Assembly (NCBI GenBank): GCA_028293225.1
Contig: JAQGPE010000121.1
Span: forward strand, 1 to 6,068
DNA: 6,068 nucleotides
Direction of reading: 5' to 3'
Origin: Akkermansiaceae bacterium
Lineage (GTDB): Bacteria > Verrucomicrobiota > Verrucomicrobiia > Verrucomicrobiales > Akkermansiaceae
How positions within the stretch are numbered: the stretch's first letter is position 1; every line of letters begins with the position of its first letter. The notes under the pieces are model-generated. The model saw nothing but the letters and a program-made list of their open reading frames with translations, was not told the origin of the DNA and did no database searches. Shown piece by piece: positions 1 to 6,030 of this stretch. Made by a program: the position numbers and the translations under genes.

Positions 1-100
1 CCTCCGCCAGATCGCGAAAGGTCAACACGCCATTCACGCCGATCACCGCCGGGCGATCCGCAAAGCGGGTGAGCGTTTCCTTCCACAGCGAGTCCAACAT
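1..100 (-). CDS. AMP-dependent acyl-CoA synthetase/ligase, N-terminal fragment (runs off left edge)
   Basis: Reading the minus strand from the ATG at 100-98 gives 33 open codons up to the window edge. The residues ADRPAVIGVNGVLTFRDLAE (positions 14-33) match the usual opening of the ANL adenylating superfamily (acyl-CoA synthetases, acyl-ACP ligases, NRPS A domains), where a 'DRPAV..G...LTY.EL' stretch comes about 15-35 residues in. Such enzymes activate a carboxylic acid as an acyl-adenylate and pass it to CoA or a carrier protein. No catalytic motif lies inside the window, so the substrate cannot be judged. The gene starts 62 bp downstream of the last of three minus-strand membrane-protein genes and may be co-transcribed with them. 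The Shine-Dalgarno is weak (AGGCAAAG), and the frame stays open a little upstream, so the start is provisional. A nearby KS/chain-length-factor pair suggests it loads a starter or fatty acid in the same pathway; that is inference. Confidence 0.6.
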   Translation of the reverse strand, partial: MLDSLWKETLTRFADRPAVIGVNGVLTFRDLAE

Positions 101-162
101 CGGCAGACTTTGCCTACGCGCCGGACCGGCCTTCGCCCAGCCGGAAGTCGCGCTTCGATGGC

Positions 163-609
163 TCAATGGCGATGGACCGTGGGTCGCGGCGGCGGGATTT
201 TTTCAGCTGCTGGAGCGGGCGCTTCACTCAGGTCGTCAGGATCATCTGCACGAGGTCCTGACATGGAAGCGAATCCCCCCGCGACCAGCAGTCCTCCCAG
301 GCAGGCCAGAGCGATCGAGAACGCCTTGCTCGTGCGATTGTGCCGGACCGTGTTGATCGGATGAACCACATGATTTTTCCCCATCCACACACGATCGCCG
401 CAATAGGCTCCGAGGCCGGCGCCAAGAAAAGCCGCGCCTGCGATCATGGTTCCCATGCCATGGGAGCCGGAGGTGACCAAGATCGATTTGCAGGTTCTCA
501 TGATGATCACCGCCCCCACGACTCCTCCGGCGACAAAGCCGAATACCGCATGGATCATCACCCCCATCCAATCCGCTTCCGGAGTTTTGCCGACCGCTGC
601 TTTCGCCAC
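163..609 (-). CDS. Small membrane protein of unknown function, paralogue 1 of a tandem trio
   Basis: 148 residues, start GTG at 609. An in-frame TGA lies upstream with no other start codon between, an AGGG sits 7 nt before the GTG, and a better AAGGAG (629-634) sits 19 nt before it. I do not recognise the family. Visible features are a short polar N-terminus ending EADW (11-14), a hydrophobic helix about 15-37 rich in glycine (GFVAGGVVGA), a second at about 52-70 (AGAAFLGAGLGAYCGD), and a third at about 96-115. It ends in a proline- and acid-rich tail of about 33 residues that the other two copies lack. The motif GAGLGAYCGDRVWMG corresponds to GAGITGYWGDRFWFG in the gene starting at 1471, which supports common descent. 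It lies 84 bp downstream of paralogue 2 and 62 bp upstream of the putative ligase. Likely an inner-membrane protein with three helices; role unknown. Confidence 0.75.
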   Translation of the reverse strand: MAKAAVGKTPEADWMGVMIHAVFGFVAGGVVGAVIIMRTCKSILVTSGSHGMGTMIAGAAFLGAGLGAYCGDRVWMGKNHVVHPINTVRHNRTSKAFSIALACLGGLLVAGGFASMSGPRADDPDDLSEAPAPAAEKIPPPRPTVHRH

Positions 610-693
610 CCGGCGACCCTGGAAATATCTCCTTCACTGGCGAGAGGAAACACCGGTCCGTGTCCAGGAATCGTCGGCGGGCATCTTTCCCTT

Positions 694-1071
694 TTACGGA
701 GCCCAAGGGTGAAGCCAAAGGACGTTTCCAATCACTGCGATGATCCCTGTCACGATCAAGATCGCTGCGAATCTCCGGCTGGCCACGCTCTGCGACGGCA
801 GGTCGACTTTTCCCAGCAGCCAAAGGCAATGGCCCGCATAGAGAAAGGGTCCAAACAAGACTCCCGCTCCCGCACCGATGAGAGCGAATCCTGCAAGGAA
901 GGGGAGGGATGCGTAGGAAAGGGAGCGGCTGATGAGGGAACTCCAGTTCGCTCCAACGATGCCACCGAGAATAAATCCGATCAACGAATGAAGAATGGCG
1001 GACAGCCAGTCGGGTTGTGCGGTTTCCCGTCTCACGCGGAGGATGTTGCGATTTTTTCGCCGAAGATTCAT
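694..1071 (-). CDS. Small membrane protein of unknown function, paralogue 2 of a tandem trio
   Basis: 125 residues from the ATG at 1071. I chose this start because GGAG (1083-1086) within GGAGAAGAA lies 11 nt upstream. A longer reading from ATG 1110 would overlap the preceding gene by 11 bp and has no ribosome binding site. The N-terminus is strongly basic (MNLRRKNRNILRVRRE), which by the positive-inside rule would sit in the cytoplasm. Then follow QPDW (19-22), a helix at about 23-42 (IGFILGGIVGA), a helix at about 56-78 (FALIGAGAGVLFG), and a C-terminal helix at about 101-120. The spacing of DW, GF..GG..GA and GAG matches paralogues 1 and 3, but the GDR.W signature is changed here to GPFLYAG, so this is the most diverged copy. 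Its base composition is visibly lower in GC than the KS genes. Function unknown; no similarity to a characterised family is recognised. Confidence 0.72.
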   Translation of the reverse strand: MNLRRKNRNILRVRRETAQPDWLSAILHSLIGFILGGIVGANWSSLISRSLSYASLPFLAGFALIGAGAGVLFGPFLYAGHCLWLLGKVDLPSQSVASRRFAAILIVTGIIAVIGNVLWLHPWAP

Positions 1072-1099
1072 GGGGAATTCTTCTCCGGTTTCCAACCCC

Positions 1100-1471
1100 T
1101 CATGATCCATTCAGATAAAGCGAGACCGCCGCCAGCGCGCCACCGCCCGCGATCAGCAGGATCGATAGCGCGATGCTCACCGGGCTGTGCCGCGGCGCCT
1201 CGCCCCGGACGCTGTTGGAGCCAAGCCCGAACCAGAACCGGTCGCCCCAGTAGCCGGTGATGCCCGCGCCGGTCAGGCTGCATCCCAGGCCGAAAAACCA
1301 GCCCTTCGATCCGGGCAGGATGAAGCTGCTACGGGCGATCGCATAGAGAGCCATCAAGGCGCCCAGACCGAATCCGAACGCGGCCTGCACGAGAAACGCG
1401 AGCCAATCCGCGGCGGGCTTATCTTCCTCATTCACGCCCTGAGCATGGAATCCGCGGGCCCGGCCGGCCAT
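1100..1471 (-). CDS. Small membrane protein of unknown function, paralogue 3 of a tandem trio
   Basis: 123 residues from ATG 1471. The same frame stays open upstream to 1939, but that part is antisense to the ketosynthase gene and reads as low-complexity R/A/P sequence, so it is not included. Another possible start is a GTG at residue 13 (GVNEEDKPAADW), which would give an N-terminus the length of paralogue 1. Visible features are AADW (20-23), a helix at about 24-46 (AAFGFGLGALMALYA), a helix at about 58-74, the signature GYWGDRFWFG (73-82), and a C-terminal helix at about 98-119 (SIALSILLIAGGGALAAVSL). It is first in a probable minus-strand operon: its stop lies 28 bp before the start of paralogue 2. 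Its 5' side faces the divergently transcribed ketosynthase gene across 112 bp. Predicted inner-membrane protein; function unknown. Confidence 0.72.
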   Translation of the reverse strand: MAGRARGFHAQGVNEEDKPAADWLAFLVQAAFGFGLGALMALYAIARSSFILPGSKGWFFGLGCSLTGAGITGYWGDRFWFGLGSNSVRGEAPRHSPVSIALSILLIAGGGALAAVSLYLNGS

Positions 1472-1583
1472 GGGAAATGCCACGCCGTTTTCCACTGAGG
1501 GGGAAGGGTTGTTTGACAAGGCGCCAAAGCGTTGCGTAGCTGCTTGAGCCACACCGGCCGCCCGAACCTCCAGCCTTTCCCCT
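1472..1583. promoter_or_regulatory. Divergent intergenic region with candidate plus-strand -35 box
   Basis: 112 bp separate the divergent starts at 1471 (minus) and 1584 (plus), so promoters for both units should be here. A perfect TTGACA lies at 1513-1518 on the plus strand. Seventeen bases later the sequence is GTAGCT (1536-1541), a poor -10 element, so a sigma-70 promoter for the ketosynthase unit is possible but weak. The TTGACA is embedded in the short inverted repeat TTGTTTGACAA (1509-1519, 4-bp arms), which could be an operator half or chance. No convincing minus-strand promoter was seen, and no ribosome binding site precedes the GTG at 1584. Confidence 0.35.
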
Positions 1584-2831
1584 GTGGCTTTCCACGCCGA
1601 TTCCGCCCGCATCCCCACTCTCCGACCGGTCGTTGTGACGGGGGCGGGCATCCTCACGTCGATGGGGACCGGGATGCTGGAAAACGCCGCGGGCTTCCGG
1701 GCCGGTCGCACCGCCTTCCGGCCGGTCGATCTCTTCGATGTCTCGCGCCAGCGCGTCGGCACCGCCGGCCAGGCCGGCCTGCCCGCCGCGGCTCCTGTTG
1801 GAGTGGACCAGCGTGCCTGGCAGCGCATGGATCGCGGCACGCGGATGGCCTTCATCGCCGCGCAGGAAGCCCTCGCCGCCGCCGGTCTATCGGCCGGTGA
1901 AAGGATGCCGCTCACCATCGGCACCTCCGCCGCCGCCATGGCGCTGGGCGAGTCCTACTTCATGCACGCGGTGGACGGCTTGTCGCGCCGCGGCCAGTTC
2001 CGCCGCGTCGAAACCTATCAGCCGCAGTACCAGATGACCGCGATGATGCGCGCCCTGGGCATCCAAGGGCCGCTGCGGATCATCTCGAATGCCTGCGCCT
2101 CCGGGGCCAACGCGATCGGCCACGCCTATCAGATGGTTTCCGAAGGCAAGGCCGAACGGGTCCTCGCCGGCGGCTACGATGCTCTCAGCCAGCTGGTCTT
2201 CGCTGGCTTCGACACCCTGCAGGCCCTTTCCCCATCCGGCATCCCGCGCCCCTTCGACGCCGCCCGCGACGGCCTCGCTCTGGGTGAAGGCGCGGGCTTC
2301 GTGGTGGTGGAGTCGCTCGAGTCCGCCCGCGCCCGTGGCGTGCCGCCGCTCGCGCAGATCCTTTCCTACGCCGCCGCTACCGACACCCATCACCTGACCC
2401 AGCCGCACCCGGACGGCGATGCCGCCCTGCGCACCATGACCGCCGCGACTCACCGCGCCGGACTGCAGCCGCAGGAAATCGGCTACATCAATTCCCACGG
2501 CACCGGCACCCCGCTCAACGATGTGGCTGAGGGCCGTGCGATCCAGCGCTGGGCCGGCGCGGCCACTCCGGAGATCCGCGTGTCCTCCACCAAGTCGTCC
2601 ATCGGCCACCTGCTCGGCGGCGCGGGTGCGGTCGAGTCGGTCATCTGCCTGCTCGCCCTGGAGGGCCAGTGGCTGCCCGCCAGCCTGAATGTCCGCGAGG
2701 CCGATCCGGTCGTGACCTTCGACCTCATCCGCGCCCCTCGCGAAGCCCGCGTCGAGACCGCGCTGACGAACTCCTTCGGCTTCGGCGGCGCCAATGCCAC
2801 CCTCATTTTCCGCCGGGAGGTGAAGCCATGA
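1584..2831 (+). CDS. Beta-ketoacyl-ACP synthase (FabF/KAS II-like), catalytically complete
   Basis: 415 residues, the usual length for a FabF-type condensing enzyme, which joins malonyl-ACP to an acyl chain by decarboxylative Claisen condensation in the cytoplasm. The thiolase-fold N-terminus is VVVTGAGILTSMG (16-28). The nucleophile is Cys171 in SNACASGANAIGHA. The first catalytic His is His305 in NSHGTGTPLND. Lys337 and the second His, His342, lie in STKSSIGHLLGGAGAVE. The gatekeeper-type loop NSFGFGGANA is at 396-405. The triad is intact. The GTG at 1584 is the first start codon after an in-frame TGA at 1545-1547; a GTG at Val18 would cut into the fold, so the longer form is kept even though no ribosome binding site is seen. 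It overlaps the next gene by ATGA, pointing to obligate pairing. With a dead KS partner and a ligase nearby, a role in aryl polyene or related polyene/specialised-lipid synthesis is more likely than housekeeping FabF; that is inference. Confidence 0.93.
   Translation: MAFHADSARIPTLRPVVVTGAGILTSMGTGMLENAAGFRAGRTAFRPVDLFDVSRQRVGTAGQAGLPAAAPVGVDQRAWQRMDRGTRMAFIAAQEALAAAGLSAGERMPLTIGTSAAAMALGESYFMHAVDGLSRRGQFRRVETYQPQYQMTAMMRALGIQGPLRIISNACASGANAIGHAYQMVSEGKAERVLAGGYDALSQLVFAGFDTLQALSPSGIPRPFDAARDGLALGEGAGFVVVESLESARARGVPPLAQILSYAAATDTHHLTQPHPDGDAALRTMTAATHRAGLQPQEIGYINSHGTGTPLNDVAEGRAIQRWAGAATPEIRVSSTKSSIGHLLGGAGAVESVICLLALEGQWLPASLNVREADPVVTFDLIRAPREARVETALTNSFGFGGANATLIFRREVKP
2816..2830 (+). 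promoter_or_regulatory. Strong Shine-Dalgarno and ATGA translational-coupling site
   Basis: GGAGG at 2816-2820 lies 7 nt before the ATG at 2828-2830, inside the last codons of the ketosynthase gene. That gene's TGA (2829-2831) overlaps the ATG as ATGA. This is the clearest ribosome binding site in the window. It fixes the start of the second KS-like gene, although the same frame is open further upstream to 2669, and suggests the two subunits are made in a balanced ratio. Confidence 0.9.
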
Positions 2832-3865
2832 CCGCGCCGCGCCTCACACTGACCGGCACCGGCGCGGTGACCTCCGCGGGCTGGGGCATCGAGGCGCTCA
2901 TGTCGGCTCTGGCTTCCGGCACGCCGCTCGCTCCCGGCGAACTGGTTCGCGAGCGCCCGGGCCGCCCGCCCGTGATCAGCCGCGTGCTGCGGGTGCCCGC
3001 TCCGGAAGCTTCCACCTCCCTGCCGAAAAACCCGCGCCTGCGCCGGGTCAGCCCGATTTCGAAATACGCCGCCGCCGCCGCCGTCGAGGCGGTCGGCCCG
3101 CAACGGATGGCGCTGGCGAACGAGGGCGCGCTGCGCATCGGCGTGGTCTGCGCCCTGATGAATGGCTGCGTGAATTACTCGAACCGCTTCTTCGGCGAGG
3201 TGCGGCACGACCCGTCGGTGGCCAGCCCGATCCTGTTTCCGGAGACGGTCTTCAACGCCCCTTCCAGCCACCTGTCCGCGATTCTCGCCTCGCACGCGCC
3301 GAACGATACGATCGTCGGCGACGGCGCGGAGTTTTTCACCGCGCTGGAGATCGCCACCGAGTGGCTGCTGCGCGGCGACTGCGACGGCTGCGTGGTGGTC
3401 GCGCTGGAGGAAATGGACTGGCTCAGTGCCGAAGCGCTGGCCATGTACTCGCGCGGCTACGTGGCCTCGGAGGGCGCCGCCGCGATCTATCTGGAGCTGG
3501 ACGGACAGGGGCCGCGGTTGCTGGCGGTGCCGGACCCGGTGCTGCTGGGGCAGGGCGTGGACCGGGCGGCGGCGCTGAGGCTCCTGGTGAATGCCAGTGG
3601 CAGCTACGACGAAGGTCGTACTTTGCTTTCCGACAGCCGTTCCGGCGTGGCTCGCTACGATCGCGCGGAAAGTGAGGTGTTCGCGAACTGGCGCGGGCCC
3701 CGGATGTCGATCCGCCGCATCCTGGGTGAATCGCTCGGAGCGTCCTCCGGGATTCAGTGTGTGGCGGCCGTGGAAGCATTGCGCCGCGGCCAGGCGGATC
3801 AGGCGCTGGTGGTGGCGATGGGCGGAAATGAACAGGTGGCCGGCTGCCTGCTCGCCCGGGATTGA
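2828..3865 (+). CDS. KS-like protein lacking all catalytic residues; probable chain-length factor
   Basis: 345 residues, about 70 shorter than the partner KS. The thiolase fold is recognisable: LTLTGTGAVTSAGWGIEALM at the N-terminus, TIVGDGAEFFTALEIA (161-176) aligned with the Cys motif, VNASGSYDEG (254-263) aligned with the first His motif, SIRRILGESLGASSGIQ (294-310) aligned with the second His motif, and a GG turn near 332-333. By alignment to the upstream enzyme, Cys becomes Gly166, His becomes Ser257, the motif Lys is replaced by Arg (about 296), and His becomes Glu301, so condensation activity is not expected. In type II polyketide and aryl polyene systems a KS pairs with such a dead homologue (chain-length factor; ApeC beside ApeO) that shapes the product tunnel. 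The ATGA overlap fits a heterodimer. Gly at the Cys site, rather than the Gln usual in actinobacterial CLFs, sets it apart. Assignment to a particular product class is inference. Confidence 0.82.
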   Translation: MTAPRLTLTGTGAVTSAGWGIEALMSALASGTPLAPGELVRERPGRPPVISRVLRVPAPEASTSLPKNPRLRRVSPISKYAAAAAVEAVGPQRMALANEGALRIGVVCALMNGCVNYSNRFFGEVRHDPSVASPILFPETVFNAPSSHLSAILASHAPNDTIVGDGAEFFTALEIATEWLLRGDCDGCVVVALEEMDWLSAEALAMYSRGYVASEGAAAIYLELDGQGPRLLAVPDPVLLGQGVDRAAALRLLVNASGSYDEGRTLLSDSRSGVARYDRAESEVFANWRGPRMSIRRILGESLGASSGIQCVAAVEALRRGQADQALVVAMGGNEQVAGCLLARD

Positions 3866-3873
3866 ACGGAGGC

Positions 3874-4275
3874 TTACTTGACGACGACCAGCGGCTTGCG
3901 GGTCACGAAGACGTCGCTCGACCAGGTGCTGATCTTCACGAAGACCCGGGCGTATTTCTCAGCCACGACTCCGAACTGATGGGTCCGTTTGTTGGTATCG
4001 CTCAGGGCGTCCATGGCGGAGCCCAGCAGTCGCAGCCGGTTTTCCAGGGTGGCCATGCCGTCCTCCACCGTGGTCATCTTCACGAAGGCATCGTGAACCG
4101 AGGGATCGGACAGGGCGGGTGAAACGGCAGGCAGCTGGGCGTTGAAGGCTGGGTTCGCAACGCTGGCCGCGCTCAGCGGCTGGCGGGCGATGAAGGGCGC
4201 GCGCGGCGCCGCGGCGGCGTCCCGGGCAAAGGCGGTGGCCGCCATGAGTCCGCTGAGGATGAGGATGTGTTTCAT
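3874..4275 (-). CDS. Small secreted protein of unknown function
   Basis: 133 residues from ATG 4275. The N-terminus is a typical Sec signal peptide: MKH, a hydrophobic core ILILSGLMAATAFA, and likely cleavage after AFA (residue 17) or after the alanine run at 20-23. The next 35 residues are Ala/Pro-rich and probably unstructured. Residues about 60-112 look helical (VHDAFVKMTTVEDGMATLEN onward), and the end is beta-like (ARVFVKISTW ... DVFVTRKPLVVVK). There are no cysteines and no lipobox. I recognise no family. It lies 61 bp downstream of the sigma-factor gene on the same strand with no clear terminator between, so co-transcription is likely and it could act in the same envelope response; that is inference. 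Its stop is only 8 bp from the stop of the convergent KS-like gene. No good Shine-Dalgarno precedes the ATG. Confidence 0.72.
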   Translation of the reverse strand: MKHILILSGLMAATAFARDAAAAPRAPFIARQPLSAASVANPAFNAQLPAVSPALSDPSVHDAFVKMTTVEDGMATLENRLRLLGSAMDALSDTNKRTHQFGVVAEKYARVFVKISTWSSDVFVTRKPLVVVK

Positions 4276-4336
4276 GGGGTGTTTCTGTGGGGGTGTTGGA
4301 GTCGGTTAGACACTCGGAGAGCGAAAGCGGGGGATC

Positions 4337-5986
4337 TTATTTATGACCTTTTTTCGGAGCGGCGGGGATCAGGCTTTTCAGCATCTCCTCCATCTGGGCG
4401 GCTTCCTCGGCCCGGTTCTTGGTCAGCGCGGCCATTTGCGCCGGTGTGAGCACCTGGCTCAGGACGTCGTCATCACCACTGGCGGCGTCGTCGCTCTTTT
4501 CGAGCATGTCGCGGAGGTTGAGGGTGTCGTCCGAGGCCTTCGGCTTTGAATCCTCTGACAGGCGCTTCTGGGCGATGGCGTCAAACAACTGGTCCTTCTG
4601 CTCCGTGCTCAGCTCCACGTGATTGCCAACGTCGTCGATGGTTTGTTGCGCGGAGGCCCTTGCTGCTTCGGTGCGCTGCTCCTCCTTGGCCTGGACCTGC
4701 TGGGTCTTCTGCTCCGGGGTCAGGATCGAGTCGAGCAGGGCATCGACATCCAGGTCCTTTTCCTCCTTGGCCGCGAGTCTCTCGATCATCGCCTTGTCTT
4801 CGGCGTTCAGTTCCTTCTCGCCGCTCATGCTACGCTCCAGCAGGCCGCTGTCCTTGACCTCCTTGAGCATTTCGCCGGTCACCTGGTTCCTGCGGTCGAA
4901 GAAATCGCGCAGGCTCTTCTGCTGCTCCTCGGTCAGGTTGAGCCGCGCGGTGAGACGGTTGAACTCGCGGAGGGAATTCTTCTTCGCCTCGCTCTCCAGG
5001 ATCGTGGTGAGGCTGTCGCTTTTCAGCAAGCTGGAGAAGGCGTCCATGATGCCGGGTTCCTTTTCCTTTTCCTTGGCCTCGGTCGGGGCTGGACGATCCG
5101 GGCGCTCCGGCCGGCTCGCCTGCGGGGTTTCATTGAGCGACACCGCCATGGCGCCGGGCTCGTCATGCGCGCCGCTGGAGCCGGGGTGGGTTTTGAGTTG
5201 GGCGATCTCGTGCTTCAACTCGTTGTTCTGGTTCCACAGCACCGCCATGGGCGCGGCGGCGATCACGAGGGCGACGACGGAGGTCTTGATGATGGTCTGG
5301 GTGGTCATGAGGTAGAGGGAGTGGGTGAAGGAAACGGAGCCGGCGATCGCGGGAGCGGCTTTCAGGGCCCCGGCGGCGATGACGGCGGCCGAGGCGGTCG
5401 GCGAGCAGAGCGTCTGCGCGGCGAGAATCGTGGCGAGCGCGGTGCCCGACGCCGCGACCTTGCGGCCCTTCAGCAGCCCGCTCAGCCGGTCCAGGGCGCG
5501 CTGCATCTGCTTGCGGCTGGCCTCCTCGGTGCGGCCGGTGGTGGCGGAAATTTCCCGGTAGCTGAGCTGTTCGAAATAGCGCATCACCACCAGCTGGCGA
5601 TCCTCCGCTGACAGGCGGCCGAGCAACTCATCCAGGTGCGGACGGACATCCCGCCAGGCGGGTTCGTTGGCGGGTTCGTCGCTCATGGAGGAGGTCAGTT
5701 CGGCGAGGGCCTTGTGGCGGCGGGATTCCTTGCGGCTGGCATTGCGGGTCTCGATGAAGGCGGCGCGGTGGAGCCAGCCGGCGAGTTCCTGATGGCTGAT
5801 GGCGGCGGCCTTTCGCGCCAGGATGGCGAAGACGGTCTGGGTCACGTCCTCGGCCAGGCTGCGGTCCTGGGTCTGGCGCCACGCCACGCCGTGAACCATG
5901 GGGGCATGGCGCTCGACGATTTCCCGGAAAGCGGTTTCATCCCCGCTGCGGGCGAACTCCCGCAAATTGTCAGCATCGCTCTTCAT
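4337..5986 (-). CDS. ECF-family sigma factor fused to a membrane segment and an LTxxQ-motif exported domain
   Basis: 549 residues from ATG 5986, versus roughly 180-200 for a plain ECF sigma factor. Region 2 lies at about 5-65 (AFREIVERHAPMVHGVAWRQ, LAEDVTQTVFAILARKA). Region 4 lies at about 120-168 (LSAEDRQLVVMRYFEQLSYR, then a helix-turn-helix). An Ala-rich hydrophobic stretch follows at about 178-217, of the type seen after region 4 in many Verrucomicrobiota/Planctomycetota sigma factors. A transmembrane helix lies at about 232-251 (IIKTSVVALVIAAAPMAVLW), then a short coiled-coil-like piece (NQNNELKHEIAQLK) and a Pro/Glu-rich linker to about 313. The C-terminal ~235 residues are charged and helical, with LTEEQ (351-355), LTPEQ (422-426), LSTEQ (459-463) and LTPAQ (513-517), resembling the LTxxQ motif of Spy/CpxP periplasmic proteins. 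Predicted topology: sigma domain in the cytoplasm, tail outside. A TTG at 6031 could extend it by 15 residues but has no support. A small secreted-protein gene follows on the same strand. Confidence 0.88.
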   Translation of the reverse strand: MKSDADNLREFARSGDETAFREIVERHAPMVHGVAWRQTQDRSLAEDVTQTVFAILARKAAAISHQELAGWLHRAAFIETRNASRKESRRHKALAELTSSMSDEPANEPAWRDVRPHLDELLGRLSAEDRQLVVMRYFEQLSYREISATTGRTEEASRKQMQRALDRLSGLLKGRKVAASGTALATILAAQTLCSPTASAAVIAAGALKAAPAIAGSVSFTHSLYLMTTQTIIKTSVVALVIAAAPMAVLWNQNNELKHEIAQLKTHPGSSGAHDEPGAMAVSLNETPQASRPERPDRPAPTEAKEKEKEPGIMDAFSSLLKSDSLTTILESEAKKNSLREFNRLTARLNLTEEQQKSLRDFFDRRNQVTGEMLKEVKDSGLLERSMSGEKELNAEDKAMIERLAAKEEKDLDVDALLDSILTPEQKTQQVQAKEEQRTEAARASAQQTIDDVGNHVELSTEQKDQLFDAIAQKRLSEDSKPKASDDTLNLRDMLEKSDDAASGDDDVLSQVLTPAQMAALTKNRAEEAAQMEEMLKSLIPAAPKKGHK

Positions 5987-6005
5987 CGCTTTACAAAAGG
6001 GACAC

Positions 6006-6030
6006 GACGGCAAACGGGCGGACCGTGACA
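6006..6030 (-). promoter_or_regulatory. Candidate ECF-type promoter upstream of the sigma-factor gene
   Basis: On the minus strand TGTCACG (6030-6024) is followed after 14 bases by CGTC (6009-6006), 19 bases before the ATG at 5986. ECF sigma factors often recognise a -10 of the CGTC type, and a TGTCAC -35 is, from memory, the ECF41-type signature, though that group has a slightly longer spacer. If used, the transcript would have a leader of only about 10-15 nt, in keeping with the lack of a Shine-Dalgarno. The spacing mismatch and short motifs keep confidence low. Autoregulation by the encoded sigma factor would be the natural reading. Confidence 0.3.

Noticed and set aside
340..1260. 306-codon plus-strand open frame
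   Set aside because: It lies antisense to the three membrane-protein genes and its product has no hydrophobic pattern or motif. The minus-strand products share family signatures instead.
1472..1939. Upstream extension (to 1939) of the minus-strand frame of paralogue 3
   Set aside because: It is wholly antisense to the ketosynthase N-terminus or intergenic, reads as Arg/Ala/Pro-rich low-complexity sequence, and has no counterpart in the other two paralogues.
1887..2609. 240-codon minus-strand open frame inside the ketosynthase gene
   Set aside because: It is antisense to the KS catalytic core, with Gly/His/Arg-rich composition and no recognisable domain.
2669..2827. Upstream extension of the frame of the second KS-like gene
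   Set aside because: It overlaps the conserved C-terminus of the first KS in another frame, reads as Arg/Pro-rich sequence, and the ATG at 2828 has a perfect ribosome binding site and fits the family's N-terminus.
3067..3081. Run of five GCC triplets
   Set aside because: It encodes an alanine run in a helix of the KS-like protein. Such runs are expected in high-GC coding DNA, and there is no sign of slippage or frame disruption.
4276..4336. Possible terminator between the sigma-factor and secreted-protein genes
   Set aside because: Only tiny stems (GC-GAAA-GC, GAGT/ACTC) are visible, with no following T-run on the minus strand.
4619..5611. 330-codon plus-strand open frame
   Set aside because: It is antisense to the sigma-factor gene and reads as Gly/Leu/Arg-rich shadow sequence produced by high GC codon bias. 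The minus strand carries clear sigma regions 2 and 4.
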